Shown: positions 29,975-39,415, counted from the stretch's first letter. The stretch: DNA of 64,000 bases from Microbulbifer hainanensis (GCF_014904735.1 NZ_JACZCR010000029.1:20258-84257), one strand, 5' to 3'. Translations and numbers: made by a program. The notes: generated by a model from the sequence alone, not told the origin.

Positions 29975-30586
29975 TCAGCCCAGGATGACCAGGTGATTGG
30001 GCAGCTCGTTTTTGATTTCGGTTAGCGGTGCCGCTTCCTGTAAAAGCTCACCGCACTTCTCGATGCAGTGGATGAATGCCTCGCCGGTTTTGCCGCGTTT
30101 GATTTCGCGAATAAAGTTCTCGACAATTTCCTGCCAGTTTTCATTGGTGATGTGCTCGGCGAGCCCTCGGTCGGCGAGGATTTCCACATAGTGTTCGGCC
30201 TGGGACACGAATATCAGCAATCCCAGACGTCCCTTTGTACTATGTAGATCCTGTTCGAGGAATTCGCGCCGGGCAAGATTGGATGCGCGCCAGTATTTCA
30301 CTTTTTTTGGGACCAGACGCATGGTCAGCGGTCGCCAACGGAACACGACTGCCAGCACAATAAACAGTATCCACTGCAGCGTGAACGCCTGCTGGTACTC
30401 CAGCCACCAGGGCAGGAACCGCAACAGCGGGGCCAGCAGCAGGGCGAGAAAGGCCGCCCACAGCGTGGAAATGTACAGGTAGTTATCCGCTTCCCGGGCC
30501 AGGACGGTGACTACTTCCGCATCCGTGCCGGCTTCTACATTTTTGATCGTCTCGGCGACTCTGCGCCGGTATTCACTGTCGAGCAC
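29975..30586 (-). CDS. TPM-domain inner-membrane protein
   Basis: 203 aa. Begins with a TPM-like start (YRRRVAETIKNVEAGTDAEVV), has two membrane helices (about 38-60 and 68-85), then the rest of the TPM region (GRLGLLIFVSQAEHYVEILADRGL, about 118-145). Proteins of this kind accompany LemA in many Proteobacteria, but their biochemical role is not known. The start is GTG at 30586, directly after the TAA of the upstream TPM gene; the GGGGGGATGG there is the likely ribosome site, so translation is coupled. Confidence 0.85.
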   Translation of the reverse strand: MLDSEYRRRVAETIKNVEAGTDAEVVTVLAREADNYLYISTLWAAFLALLLAPLLRFLPWWLEYQQAFTLQWILFIVLAVVFRWRPLTMRLVPKKVKYWRASNLARREFLEQDLHSTKGRLGLLIFVSQAEHYVEILADRGLAEHITNENWQEIVENFIREIKRGKTGEAFIHCIEKCGELLQEAAPLTEIKNELPNHLVILG

Positions 30587-31339
30587 TTACCATCCCCCCG
30601 AGGCGCCGCCGCCCCCGAATCCGCCGCCACCGCCACCGCCGCCGAAGCCGCCCCCGAAGCCTCCGCCGCCAAAGCCGCCCCCAAATCCACCGCCGCCGTA
30701 ATAGCCGCCGTAACGGCCGCGCCGATAAGTGCCGCTGGCAGCGGGCGAGCCGAGGATGGAGGCGCCGAAGAGTTGTAGCATCACCAGTAACAGGAACAGA
30801 GCGACCAGCAGCGCCAGGCGGTGGTCGCCTTTACTCTCGGTGGGTTCGGCCACGTATTCGTTCTTGATTGCCGCGATGATGGACTCGACGCCGGCCATGA
30901 CACCGCCGTCAAAATCGCCGGTTTTGAATCGGGGCAGTATCTTGGTGTGAATGATATTGGCGGACAGGGCATCGGTGAGTGCGCCTTCCAGGCCGTAGCC
31001 CACCTCGATACGGACGCGGTGCGCATTGGGGGCGACAATCAGCAGCACACCATTGTCTTTGCCTTTCTGGCCGATTTTCCAGTGGCGCCCCAGCTGGTAA
31101 CCGTATTCCTCGATCGTCAGGCCCTGCAGGTCGGGGATAGTGGCGACCACCAGCTGGTTGCCGGTGGCCTTCTCGTGCTGCTGCATCAGCTCGGTCAGCT
31201 GGTATTCGGTTTGCGGGCTAAGGAGATTCGCTTTGTCCACCACACGCCCCGACAGCGGGGGAAACTGCACGTCTGCCAGAGCAGTTGCCGCGCCCAGCAG
31301 CGCGGCAAGGAATAGCGTGATACAGGACCGGCGGATCAT
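30587..31339 (-). CDS. Secreted TPM-domain protein with glycine-rich tail (YgcG family)
   Basis: 250 aa. Signal peptide ending TALA (~residue 22), TPM domain (about 28-165; LSGRVVDKANLLSPQ at its start and NGVLLIVAPNAHRVRIEVG in its middle), one membrane helix (about 175-196, LLVALFLLLVMLQLFGASIL), and a C-terminal tail of GGGF repeats ending GASGGW. Layout matches the YgcG/methanol dehydrogenase-type TPM family. Lies 18 bases after lemA. TPM domains bind metal or act as phosphatases in some plant proteins; no activity is claimed here. Confidence 0.88.
   Translation of the reverse strand: MIRRSCITLFLAALLGAATALADVQFPPLSGRVVDKANLLSPQTEYQLTELMQQHEKATGNQLVVATIPDLQGLTIEEYGYQLGRHWKIGQKGKDNGVLLIVAPNAHRVRIEVGYGLEGALTDALSANIIHTKILPRFKTGDFDGGVMAGVESIIAAIKNEYVAEPTESKGDHRLALLVALFLLLVMLQLFGASILGSPAASGTYRRGRYGGYYGGGGFGGGFGGGGFGGGFGGGGGGGGFGGGGASGGW
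30600..30716 (-). repeat. Low-complexity glycine-codon tract
   Basis: Runs of CCG/CCGCC on the plus strand encode the GGGF-type tail of the TPM protein. Imperfect repeats such as GGGGFGGGFGGG recur several times, which makes the tract prone to slippage and length change. Confidence 0.8.
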
Positions 31340-31357
31340 CGGGGCGCGGCGAGCCGG

Positions 31358-31972
31358 TTACTGGAAGTCGACTTCGGGGGCTTTCTCCGCGTCTTCGCTG
31401 GTGGCCTGGAAGGTTTCGCGAATCGGCATGTCGCTATACAGGATCATGTGCCAGATGCGGCCGGGGAAGGTGCGGATTTCACGGTTGTAGCGCTCAACGG
31501 CGGCGATATAATCCCGCCGGGCGACACTGATGCGGTTTTCGGTACCCTCCAGCTGCGATTGCAGGGCGAGGAAGTTCTGGTCTGCCTTGAGGTTGGGATA
31601 TTTCTCGACGACGACCATCAGGCGGGACAGAGCGCTGGTCAGCTGGGCCTGGGCAGCCTGGAACTGCTGCATCTTGGCCGGATCATTGAGCAGGCTTTCG
31701 TCTACCTGTATGGAACTTACCTTGGCGCGGGCTTCGGTAACGGCCTGCAGGGTTTCCCGCTCGTGGGCGGCGTAGGCCTTGACCGTTTTTACCAGATTCG
31801 GAATCAGGTCGGCGCGCCGCTGGTACTGGTTCTCCACCTGGGCCCAGGCGGCTTTAACCTGTTCGTCATAGGTGGGAATATTATTGACGCCACAGCCGCT
31901 GAGCCCGATAAGCAGCAGGCCGAACAGGGTGCACTGCCAGAGGCGGCGGCTGCCGAAAAGCACAGAATTCAT
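31358..31972 (-). CDS. lemA: LemA-family protein
   Basis: 204 aa. N-terminal signal/anchor ending in LSGC, so probably a lipoprotein (Cys27), followed by the LemA helical domain (about 35-185). Family hallmarks: AWAQVENQYQRRADLIPNLV and the LMVVVEKYPNLKADQNFLAL segment, then ENRISVARRDYIAAVERYN. The ATG at 31972 is preferred; a longer open frame adds 28 unconserved residues. First gene of a four-gene minus-strand run (lemA, TPM, TPM, PDZ). Molecular role unknown. Confidence 0.92.
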   Translation of the reverse strand: MNSVLFGSRRLWQCTLFGLLLIGLSGCGVNNIPTYDEQVKAAWAQVENQYQRRADLIPNLVKTVKAYAAHERETLQAVTEARAKVSSIQVDESLLNDPAKMQQFQAAQAQLTSALSRLMVVVEKYPNLKADQNFLALQSQLEGTENRISVARRDYIAAVERYNREIRTFPGRIWHMILYSDMPIRETFQATSEDAEKAPEVDFQ

Positions 31973-32058
31973 TCTGGTTACCCGAATTTTCCAGTAAACC
32001 ACCCAAGAATAGCTTCCTGTGCCCCGGCCGGCGAAGCGAGAGCAACGACGGATCACAT

Positions 32059-32607
32059 ATGGCGTTAAAAGCGACTATCTTCAAAGCCCGGCTGCAGGTT
32101 GCCGATATGGATCGGGATCACTATGCGGAATACCCTCTGACACTGGCGCGGCACCCATCGGAAACCGATGAGCGCATGATGGTGCGACTGTTGGCTTTCG
32201 CCCACAACGCGGCGGAAAATCTCGAATTTACCCGCGGCCTTTCCTCCGATGACGAAGCGGACCTGTGGCAGAAAGATCTCAGCGGCGATATTCAGCTGTG
32301 GATCGAGGTGGGCCTGCCGGCGGAGGAACGGCTGCGCAAGGCTTGCGGTCGCGCGCAACACGTACTGGTATACAGTTACGGTCGGCGCTCGGCGTCAATC
32401 TGGTGGCAAAAGCAGGCAAGTGCCCTGGCGCGGCTGGACAAGCTGTGTGTCTACCACCTGCCGGCAGACGCCTGCGAGGAATTGGCGTCACTCGCCGAGC
32501 GCAATATGGAACTGAACGTAACCATTCAGGATGGGCATCTCTGGTTGAGTTCCGGTGAGCGCAGCGTCGAGGTGGTTCCGGAAATCTGGCAGCGCGAAAA
32601 CCAGTAA
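32059..32607 (+). CDS. yaeQ: YaeQ family protein
   Basis: 182 aa with the YaeQ pattern: MALKATIFKARLQVADMDR at the N terminus, HPSETDERMMVRLLAFAHNA and LSGDIQLWIEVGLPAEERL. The fold is a PD-(D/E)xK nuclease-like one, with possible catalytic residues in DLWQKDLSGDIQLWIEVG; it has been linked to transcription antitermination in enterobacteria (RfaH suppression), without a known mechanism. ATG at 32059, divergent from lemA with an 86-base gap. Confidence 0.92.
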   Translation: MALKATIFKARLQVADMDRDHYAEYPLTLARHPSETDERMMVRLLAFAHNAAENLEFTRGLSSDDEADLWQKDLSGDIQLWIEVGLPAEERLRKACGRAQHVLVYSYGRRSASIWWQKQASALARLDKLCVYHLPADACEELASLAERNMELNVTIQDGHLWLSSGERSVEVVPEIWQRENQ

Positions 32608-32675
32608 TTTTTTTGTGCGACAGGCATCGCACAGTGAAACAATGAAATTGACCAACAGGAATTGGAGAAATACGA

Positions 32676-33158
32676 ATGCCTTCTTTCGATATCGTTTCTG
32701 AAGTGGATAAGCACCAGTTGACCAACGCGGTGGATCAGGTGAACCGCACCATCACCAACCGTTTCGACTTCAAGGGCGTGGATGCCGAAGTGGAAATGAG
32801 CGGTTTCGATCTCACTGTACGGGCCGAGGCGGAAATCCAGACCACACAGATGGTGGATATGCTGCGCTCCGCCCTGATCAAATGTGATATCGATCCGCTG
32901 GCGATGGAAGTAGGGGAGATCGAACAGTCCGGTAAACAGGTGAAAGTGCCGATCAGCCTGAAAAACGGGCTCGACAAAGAACTGTCAAAAAAGATTGTTA
33001 AGATCATCAAAGAGGAGAAGCTCAAGGTGCAGGCGTCGATCCAGGGCGATCAGGTACGCGTGACCGGCAAGAAGCGCGACGATCTGCAGCAGGTCATTGC
33101 CATGCTGAAGGGCAAGCAATTGGAACAGCCTTTGCAGTTCAATAATTTTCGTGACTAA
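32676..33158 (+). CDS. yajQ: YajQ family cyclic-di-GMP-binding protein
   Basis: 160 aa; two ferredoxin-like domains, with MPSFDIVSEVDKHQLTNAVD at the N terminus and VRVTGKKRDDLQQVIAMLKG near the C terminus. Family members bind nucleotides; the Xanthomonas and Pseudomonas proteins bind c-di-GMP and affect transcription and virulence. GGAGA-containing ribosome site (AATTGGAGAAATACG) precedes the ATG. Confidence 0.95.
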   Translation: MPSFDIVSEVDKHQLTNAVDQVNRTITNRFDFKGVDAEVEMSGFDLTVRAEAEIQTTQMVDMLRSALIKCDIDPLAMEVGEIEQSGKQVKVPISLKNGLDKELSKKIVKIIKEEKLKVQASIQGDQVRVTGKKRDDLQQVIAMLKGKQLEQPLQFNNFRD

Positions 33159-33172
33159 CGAACAGGGATCCC

Positions 33173-34117
33173 TTGCGATACTTACTGACTTTATTCGTGT
33201 CGCTGGCATTGCCGGCTTCCGCAGCGGTGCCCGTCATCCCGGCCAACCTGTTGGCCAGCTACTGGCTCGACGGCAGTCCCGGCCTGGATATTTCCGGGTT
33301 GAGCTTTTGCGATGGCGAGCTGCTGGCGGTCTCCGATAAGGACTCCGCCAACCTCTACGCAATCCGCTTCGACAAGGATAGTGCTCGTGTGGAGCCCCGC
33401 GCGCTTCCTGCGGGACTGGAAATCCCGGAGGCGGAAAACGAGGCGCTGGAAGCGCGGCTGCTCAATCTTGTGCAGAGTGCGCCCGCGGCGGATTTTGAGG
33501 GGATTAGCTGCGACCGGGACGGGATATTCCTGGTCAGCGAACGGCATCACCGCATTGCATCGATTCAGCCTCCGGACTCTTCCTGGATGCCCCAGCGCTG
33601 GGCGAAATCGGCGCGTGAACGCGGCTTTATGCAGAAATTCAACGGTGCCAGTGAAGGGTTGCTCAAGGTGGGTGACGATTTCTGGATCGCCATGGAGCGG
33701 GACCGTCGCGGCCTGGTGCACTTCTCTGGGGATGACACCGCTCCGCAACTCTTCGAGATTCCCCCCGTCGATGGCCTGGATTTTCGCCATCGCTCCAAAG
33801 ACCTGACCGGCCTCGCTTTTTACGACGGCGACCTGTTTACCCTGGAGCGCAATGCCTTTGCCGTGTGTCGGCGCTCGCTGACAGATCTGCAGGCCAAGTG
33901 GTGTATCGATTACCGGGATATCGAAATGGCGCCCCAATTCGTCTACCGCGAAACGTTTTTCGGTAAGGGCGAAGGACTGGCCGTGGATGCCAGTGGTATC
34001 TATGTGGTGCTGGACAACAACAATGTCGCCCGCCAGGCAGATCCGCAGGATCGCCGCGGGCTGCTGTTGCATCTGGGCTTTCCTGCCGGCGAATCATTGT
34101 CCAACGCCCCGCTATAG
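33173..34117 (+). CDS. Secreted protein of the esterase-like-activity-of-phytase family
   Basis: 314 aa: signal peptide MRYLLTLFVSLALPASA, then a beta-propeller-like domain (about 30-305). Motifs such as LDISGLSFCDGELLAVSDKD, DFEGISCDRDGIFLVSERH and FGKGEGLAVDASGIYVVLDN resemble the repeated blades of the phytase-associated esterase-like family. Its substrate is unknown. Start is TTG at 33173: no ATG or GTG is available before the signal peptide, a stop lies at 33152-33154, and AGGGA is 4 bases upstream. It follows yajQ by 14 bases. Confidence 0.8.
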   Translation: MRYLLTLFVSLALPASAAVPVIPANLLASYWLDGSPGLDISGLSFCDGELLAVSDKDSANLYAIRFDKDSARVEPRALPAGLEIPEAENEALEARLLNLVQSAPAADFEGISCDRDGIFLVSERHHRIASIQPPDSSWMPQRWAKSARERGFMQKFNGASEGLLKVGDDFWIAMERDRRGLVHFSGDDTAPQLFEIPPVDGLDFRHRSKDLTGLAFYDGDLFTLERNAFAVCRRSLTDLQAKWCIDYRDIEMAPQFVYRETFFGKGEGLAVDASGIYVVLDNNNVARQADPQDRRGLLLHLGFPAGESLSNAPL

Positions 34118-34329
34118 GCTCCATCACGATGCGCGATTGCAGGCAATCGTGTGTTCCTTATCATCCTGTCGTGAACGCGTATTCACGCACTGGTCATCGG
34201 GCAGCGCGTGCGCAATACGCAGCCGCTGGAAGCTCCAATCGGCGACGCTTGGGGGCGGTAGAGCCGGTTGGCTTGAATCGCGGGCCAATAGGGGGCATTG
34301 TGCGGGCTCCGCAGTATTCGATTTGCCCC

Positions 34330-34911
34330 ATGATTCGCCTGACAAACCTGCTCGCCGATATCCGACAGTGCAATCTGTGCGCCGAACACCTGCCCCTGGG
34401 GCCGAATCCGGTCGTGCGGGCTGCGGAATCGGCACGTCTGCTGATTGTCGGTCAGGCACCGGGTACACGGGTGCACCAGACCGGGATACCGTGGAATGAT
34501 CCCTCCGGCGAGCGCCTGAGGGAGTGGCTAGCCGTAGATTCCGATACTTTTTACGATGAATCGCAGGTTGCCATAGTGCCCATGGGGTTCTGTTACCCCG
34601 GGCGCGGCAAGGGCGGTGACCTTCCGCCGCGTCCGGAGTGCGCCCGCACCTGGCATGCGCGCCTGCTGGCGCAGCTGCCCAATTTGCAACTGACATTACT
34701 GGTGGGGCAATATGCCCAGCGCCAGTACCTGCCGCACCGGTACGGGAATATTACCGAGAACGTACGCCACTTCCGCGAGTCGCTGCCGGCCGGTTTTTTC
34801 CCGCTGCCGCACCCGAGCCCGCGCAATACCCTGTGGTTGCGCCAGCGCCCATGGTTTGAAGCAGAGGTAGTGCCGGAGTTGCGTCGGCAGGTACACAAAG
34901 TTCTGACGTAG
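34330..34911 (+). CDS. Uracil-DNA glycosylase superfamily protein (not family 1)
   Basis: 193 aa. Motif 1 is LIVGQAPGTRVHQTGIPWND (about 38-57) and motif 2 LPHPSPRNTLWLRQRPWF near the C terminus, the two active-site motifs of the UDG fold. The cysteine pair in the N-terminal IRQCNLCAEHL resembles part of the 4Fe-4S ligands of family 4/5 enzymes, but the other ligands are not evident. ATG at 34330 chosen by conservation; the 201-base upstream extension is low-complexity and probably not translated. ung follows 54 bases later. It may act on uracil or another damaged base. Confidence 0.82.
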   Translation: MIRLTNLLADIRQCNLCAEHLPLGPNPVVRAAESARLLIVGQAPGTRVHQTGIPWNDPSGERLREWLAVDSDTFYDESQVAIVPMGFCYPGRGKGGDLPPRPECARTWHARLLAQLPNLQLTLLVGQYAQRQYLPHRYGNITENVRHFRESLPAGFFPLPHPSPRNTLWLRQRPWFEAEVVPELRRQVHKVLT

Positions 34912-34965
34912 TAGCGGCCGCTCCTGCCGTTTCGTTATTGAGAGTAATTGGCCAGAGGAAAGCCC

Positions 34966-35688
34966 ATGCCGGTTCCGGACAATATAAAAATCGATCCCTC
35001 CTGGTACCAGGTTCTGGCCGACGAATTCCACAAGCCCTATATGGCGGAACTACGCAAGTTCCTGCGCGGGGAGAAAAATGCCGGCAAGCAGATCTATCCC
35101 CCCGGTGGGCAGATTTTCAATGCCTTTAACTCCACGCCCTTCGACCGGGTCAAGGTGGTCATTCTCGGGCAGGATCCCTACCACGGTGCTGGTCAGGCTC
35201 ACGGCCTGTGTTTTTCGGTGATGCCCGGTGTGCGCATTCCGCCGTCGCTGCAGAATATCTACAAAGAACTGGAGTCGGACCTGGGCATCCCGCGGGCGCA
35301 CCACGGCTGCCTGCAGCCGTGGGCGGAGCAGGGTGTGCTGCTACTGAATGCGACGCTGACCGTGGAAGACAGCAAGGCTGGTGCACACCAGGGGCGCGGC
35401 TGGGAGCAGTTTACCGATGCCGCCATTCACAAACTGGCGGAGCAGCGCGAAGGACTGGTCTTTATTCTGTGGGGGAGTTACGCGCAGAAGAAGGGTGCGT
35501 TTATCGATCGCAACAAGCACCTGGTGCTGCGCGCGCCGCACCCATCGCCCCTTTCGGCACACCGCGGATTTTTTGGCACCAAGCCTTTTTCGCAGGCGAA
35601 CCAGTGGCTGCAGCAGCACGGTCAGCAGCCGATCGAGTGGGCGCTGCCGGCGACATCGGAACTTCAACGAGTCGCTGTAGAGATCTGA
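34966..35688 (+). CDS. ung: Uracil-DNA glycosylase, family 1
   Basis: Excises uracil from DNA to start base-excision repair. The catalytic water-activating Asp70 is in [19 protein letters not shown]; the leucine-loop motif [13 protein letters not shown] lies near the C terminus. 240 aa. ATG at 34966 with AGAGGAAAG upstream; a TTG 18 bases earlier is in frame but less likely. Canonical, well-conserved enzyme, beside a second UDG-fold protein. Confidence 0.97.
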   Translation: MPVPDNIKIDPSWYQVLADEFHKPYMAELRKFLRGEKNAGKQIYPPGGQIFNAFNSTPFDRVKVVILGQDPYHGAGQAHGLCFSVMPGVRIPPSLQNIYKELESDLGIPRAHHGCLQPWAEQGVLLLNATLTVEDSKAGAHQGRGWEQFTDAAIHKLAEQREGLVFILWGSYAQKKGAFIDRNKHLVLRAPHPSPLSAHRGFFGTKPFSQANQWLQQHGQQPIEWALPATSELQRVAVEI

Positions 35689-35752
35689 TTGATTTTCGCA
35701 GCCGTCGCGACTACTGCGTAGTTAACGCAGGTGTCTGTTAAGCCGCTTCTAT

Positions 35753-36781
35753 TCAGGCCAGCGGATCGGCATCCGCGTCGTAGGGTAAATCCTGCAGTTC
35801 GAGCTTGCGTCCATCGGCCAGGCGAAAAGCCTCGCCGGCGGCCACTTTGGCAATGGTAAGTACCGCCAGCATCTCGATGCCTTTTTCACTGTGGCAGCTG
35901 TCCACTAGGTTGCCGATGCTCTGCTCACCCTCGGCGTAGATATCGGTACCCGGCGCGGGCAGTTCACCTGAAGCGCAGCGGGCGCGGTACAGTCGCCGTT
36001 TGGCGGCGCCGCGGAACTGCATGCGTGCAACCACTTCCTGTCCGGTATAGCAGCCCTTCTTGAAACTCACTCCGCCGAGCAGGTGCAGGTTCAGCATTTG
36101 TGGAATAAAAGCTTCGCTGGTGGCGCCGTGCACCTGCGGCACACCGTTTTCAATCTGCTGTTGCAGCCAGCGGTCGTAGCTGGCCGGGTCGGCATTTTTG
36201 GCCAGTTGTTGCCAGAGCTTGGCTGCGCACTGCTTTGGCACCAGTAGGGCAACCTGACGGTCGTTGAGCGCTTCGGCGACGCAGCGCTCGCCGTCGCAAT
36301 CAAAGGTGCGTAACTGTCCGGCTGTGATGGTTTCTATACCGAGGAGCTGTTCTGCCCGGATCAGAGCCTCGCGCCCCTGTAGACCCAGCCAGAGGTGCGT
36401 GTCTACCAGATCCTTCAGTTCGGTTTTGAAGAAGACCGCGTATTTGGCCAGTGCCGCCTGGGCTGTGGCGGCGAGATCCCGCGGCAGGCGCAGCAGTAGT
36501 TCGCTCTGGGACAGTTTTAGTGCGCTGAAGGCGCTGATGGCGCGGCCCTTGGGGTTGCAGTGGGCGCCCAGGGTGGCGTGTTGGTCGGGCAGGTTGACCA
36601 GGTCGCAGGTCAGTTGCCCCTGCAGGAATTTCTGGCTGTCGGGGCCGCTGATGGAAACCGCGCCCAGCGGGCTCAGGTCGACAAGGTGCAGGTCGGCATC
36701 AGTCTCCGGGAAGTGTGCTCTGTCCGCTTCCCATCGGGCCCCTTCGCCAGCGAGAAATGCCTGCCACTGTTGTCGATCCAT
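35753..36781 (-). CDS. ygfZ: tRNA-modifying/iron-sulfur cluster protein YgfZ
   Basis: Folate-binding GcvT-like protein that helps assemble or repair certain iron-sulfur enzymes such as MiaB. 342 aa. The signature KGCYTGQEVVARM carries the conserved Cys244; the N-terminal part has LDLSPLGAVSISGPDSQKFLQGQLTCDL-type GcvT sequence. It is convergent with ung and divergent from sdhE, which encodes the flavinylation factor, as in E. coli where ygfZ and sdhE are divergent neighbours. Confidence 0.95.
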   Translation of the reverse strand: MDRQQWQAFLAGEGARWEADRAHFPETDADLHLVDLSPLGAVSISGPDSQKFLQGQLTCDLVNLPDQHATLGAHCNPKGRAISAFSALKLSQSELLLRLPRDLAATAQAALAKYAVFFKTELKDLVDTHLWLGLQGREALIRAEQLLGIETITAGQLRTFDCDGERCVAEALNDRQVALLVPKQCAAKLWQQLAKNADPASYDRWLQQQIENGVPQVHGATSEAFIPQMLNLHLLGGVSFKKGCYTGQEVVARMQFRGAAKRRLYRARCASGELPAPGTDIYAEGEQSIGNLVDSCHSEKGIEMLAVLTIAKVAAGEAFRLADGRKLELQDLPYDADADPLA

Positions 36782-36895
36782 AGTCCTTCCAAATCCGGTT
36801 TGTGTCTGGGGGCATTATCTTGGGCCCGCTGGCGCTTTTTCAAGGTTCCACCGCCGGCTATTCCCGCCGTCTGTGCAGTGGGGCGGGGCGGCAGG

Positions 36896-36901
36896 TATAC
36901 T
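36896..36901 (+). promoter_or_regulatory. Candidate sdhE -10 element
   Basis: TATACT with a GC-rich discriminator (GCGCGCAC) lies 34 bases before the sdhE ATG in the 153-base divergent gap with ygfZ. No good -35 box is seen 17 bases upstream. Confidence 0.3.
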
Positions 36902-36934
36902 GCGCGCACTTTTGTTCGGTCGGGAAGATGAAGT

Positions 36935-37180
36935 ATGGATCGCAACCGCCTGTTTTGGGCCAGTCGCCGGGGTATGCTGGAGTTGGATCTGGTATTGCTG
37001 CCGTTTCTGGATAACGTGTACGAAACGCTGGATGAAGCCGACAAGCTGCGTTATCAGCGGCTGCTGGACGAGCAGGACCAGGATCTGTTCGCATGGTTTC
37101 TGCGCCGTGAAGATCCGTCGGATCCCGAGCTGCAGCGGATCGTCCAGATCATTCGGGATAACACCGGCCTGCAGGAATAG
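36935..37180 (+). CDS. sdhE: FAD assembly factor SdhE
   Basis: 81 aa helical protein that attaches FAD covalently to succinate dehydrogenase SdhA and fumarate reductase. The functional RGxxE motif is RGMLE (Arg12-Glu16). Also called YgfY; FLDNVYETLDEADKLRYQRLL and LFAWFLRREDP are family-typical. A nearby ATG at 36928 is in another frame. It is followed by ygfX, the usual pairing. Confidence 0.95.
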   Translation: MDRNRLFWASRRGMLELDLVLLPFLDNVYETLDEADKLRYQRLLDEQDQDLFAWFLRREDPSDPELQRIVQIIRDNTGLQE

Positions 37181-37242
37181 GCGGCGCAATCGAGCCCGTT
37201 GCGCGGACATCCCCGGTGTCTGTGCCACTTTCAGGAATTGCC

Positions 37243-37716
37243 ATGGATGCAGGCTATCCGCAATTTATCGAGCGCAGCGCCCGGCTCGCCTGTAGTCTGG
37301 TGCCATCCCGCACTCTCACCATTCTCCTCGCCCTGATCGTTGTCCAGTCCCTGTTGCTGCTGTGGTACTGCAATCTGCCGCCGGTGCTCTTCTGGCCGGC
37401 AGTGCCGTGTGTTCTGCTCTATGGAATATTCGAGCTCCGGGCTTTGCAGCGGACCCGCGGCGTGCTCGCAACCCGGGAGCGGCGCTGGTTCTGGCGGGCA
37501 GGGGGCGCAGAAGGTAATGAAGAGCGGGAGTTTGTGTTTCGCGGCGAGCTGGTGTTGTGGTCGTGGCTGCTGGTGATCAACGGGCGCGACCTGCGCGGTA
37601 AGCGCCTGCGCCTGGTGCTGGCGCGTGACTCGATGGACGGGGAGGACTGGCGCCGGTTACAGGCCGCCCTGCGGTATTCCCGTCAGGGCGGCTGGCACTC
37701 GGACAGCCTCAGATAA
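37243..37716 (+). CDS. ygfX: YgfX/CptA-family protein
   Basis: 157 aa small inner-membrane protein with two close membrane helices (about 22-42 and 48-66), encoded downstream of sdhE. In E. coli the pair has been described both as a toxin-antitoxin module and as accessory to flavinylation; the role is disputed. The ATG at 37243 has AGGAA 6 bases upstream and is preferred to a GTG at 37216. Its 3' end overlaps nadB by 8 bases, tail to tail. Confidence 0.85.
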   Translation: MDAGYPQFIERSARLACSLVPSRTLTILLALIVVQSLLLLWYCNLPPVLFWPAVPCVLLYGIFELRALQRTRGVLATRERRWFWRAGGAEGNEEREFVFRGELVLWSWLLVINGRDLRGKRLRLVLARDSMDGEDWRRLQAALRYSRQGGWHSDSLR

Positions 37717-39316
37717 ACTGCTGCTGGTCGGCAAAGTTTTCCGGAACCAGGATGGTGTCCATTGCCAGTTCACGCAGGCCGGGATAGTCGAGGGAGTAGT
37801 GCAGGCCGCGGCTCTCGCGCCGATCGAGGGCCGAACGGATAATCAGCTCGGAAACCAGTGCCAGGTTGCGCAGTTCGATCAGGTCACTGGTGATCTTGTA
37901 GTTGGCGTAGAACTCGCGGATTTCCCCCTGCAGCATTTTTGCCCGGTGCTCCGCGCGCAGCAGGCGCTTGCGGGTACGCACAATGCCCACGTAGTCCCAC
38001 ATAAAGCGGCGCAGCTCGTCCCAGTTGTGCGAGATTACCACGTCTTCATCGGAGTCAGTCACCCGCGACGCGTCCCAGGCGGCTGCGGTCCGCGGCGGCT
38101 GCACCATCTCCAGGGTTTCGTCGATATGCATGGCGGCCGAGCGGGCGTAGACGAGGCACTCCAGCAGTGAGTTGCTTGCCAGGCGGTTGGCGCCGTGCAG
38201 GCCGGTAAAGGTGGTCTCGCCGATGGCGTATAGCTGGTCCAGGTCAGTGCGGCCGAACTGGTTCACCATGACGCCGCCACAGGTGTAGTGGGCCGCCGGC
38301 ACTACCGGGATCGGTTCCTTGGTGATATCGATGCCGTATTGCAGGCAGTTGTTGTACACCGTCGGAAAGTGATCGCGGACAAAATCCGCATCTTTGTGGG
38401 AAATATCCAGATAGAGGCAGTCTGCCCCCAGGCGCTTCATTTCGTGGTCGATGGCGCGGGCGACGATATCCCGCGGCGCCAGTTCGCCGCGCGGGTCGAA
38501 GCGGTGCATAAAGCGGCTGCCGTCCGGCAGCTTGAGTTCGGCACCCTCACCGCGCAGGGCCTCGGTGACCAGCATGGCCTTGGCCTTGGGGTGGTAGAGG
38601 CAGGTGGGGTGGAACTGGTTGAATTCCATATTGGCGACCCGGCAGCCGGCCCGCCAGGCCATGGCGATGCCATCGCCGCTAGCCCCGTCCGGGTTGCTGG
38701 TATAGAGGTACGCCTTGCTGGCGCCGCCGGTTGCCAGCACCACTGCCCGCGCCTGGAAGAGCTCCACCTCCTCGCTCTGCTTGTTGTAAACGTAGGCCCC
38801 CGCACAGCGAAAACGGCGCTTTTGCGGGTCGGGCTGGCGGATCAGGTCGAGGGCGATGTGATGTTCGAAGCAGTCGATATTTTCCGCTTCGCGCACCTTG
38901 TCGATCAGGGTGCTGTGTACCGCGCGGCCAGTGGCGTCAGCGCTGTGGATGATACGGCGGTGACTGTGTCCACCTTCTTTGGTCAGGTGGTAGTCGCCGT
39001 CCTCGCGGGTGAAACTCACCCCTGCGTCGATCAGCCAGCGAATGGCTGCAGCGCTGTTTTCTACTGTCAGGCGAACCGCGTCCGGGTGGCAGAGGCCGGC
39101 CCCCGCGTCTAATGTGTCTGCAATATGGGATTCCACCGAATCCATCTCGTCCAGTACCCCGGCGATTCCCCCCTGGGCAAACCAGGTGGAGCCGTCGCGC
39201 AGGCGCTGCTTGGACAGAAGGGCCACGCGGTAGCGCGCCGCCAGGTGCAGTGCCAGGGTGAGGCCGGCCGCGCCGCTGCCGATCACCAGTACGTCGTAAC
39301 TTGCCTTAACATTCAT
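37709..39316 (-). CDS. nadB: L-aspartate oxidase
   Basis: FAD enzyme oxidising L-aspartate to iminoaspartate, the first step of de novo NAD synthesis with NadA. The FAD-binding start [29 protein letters not shown], the HTxHSRRI-type active-site region ([19 protein letters not shown]) and [12 protein letters not shown] are visible. 535 aa. ATG at 39316 is chosen over an in-frame TTG at 39325. The nadB/rpoE divergent arrangement is also that of E. coli and Pseudomonas. Confidence 0.96.
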   Translation of the reverse strand: MNVKASYDVLVIGSGAAGLTLALHLAARYRVALLSKQRLRDGSTWFAQGGIAGVLDEMDSVESHIADTLDAGAGLCHPDAVRLTVENSAAAIRWLIDAGVSFTREDGDYHLTKEGGHSHRRIIHSADATGRAVHSTLIDKVREAENIDCFEHHIALDLIRQPDPQKRRFRCAGAYVYNKQSEEVELFQARAVVLATGGASKAYLYTSNPDGASGDGIAMAWRAGCRVANMEFNQFHPTCLYHPKAKAMLVTEALRGEGAELKLPDGSRFMHRFDPRGELAPRDIVARAIDHEMKRLGADCLYLDISHKDADFVRDHFPTVYNNCLQYGIDITKEPIPVVPAAHYTCGGVMVNQFGRTDLDQLYAIGETTFTGLHGANRLASNSLLECLVYARSAAMHIDETLEMVQPPRTAAAWDASRVTDSDEDVVISHNWDELRRFMWDYVGIVRTRKRLLRAEHRAKMLQGEIREFYANYKITSDLIELRNLALVSELIIRSALDRRESRGLHYSLDYPGLRELAMDTILVPENFADQQQFI

Positions 39317-39415
39317 ACATTTCAATTATGATGGGGGGTCGCGTAGTATAGCGCCAACTTGAGCCTGCATCCGCAACCCAACGGCGGCCCCAGGTGTAAT
39401 TTATTGAATCGGCCC

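Noticed and set aside
32614..32633. TGTGCGA/TCGCACA hairpin between yaeQ and yajQ
   Set aside because: The T-run precedes rather than follows the stem on the plus strand, so it does not read as a terminator.
35714..35730. CTGCGT/ACGCAG 6-bp hairpin between ung and ygfZ
   Set aside because: Short stem and no T-run on either strand; too weak to call a terminator.
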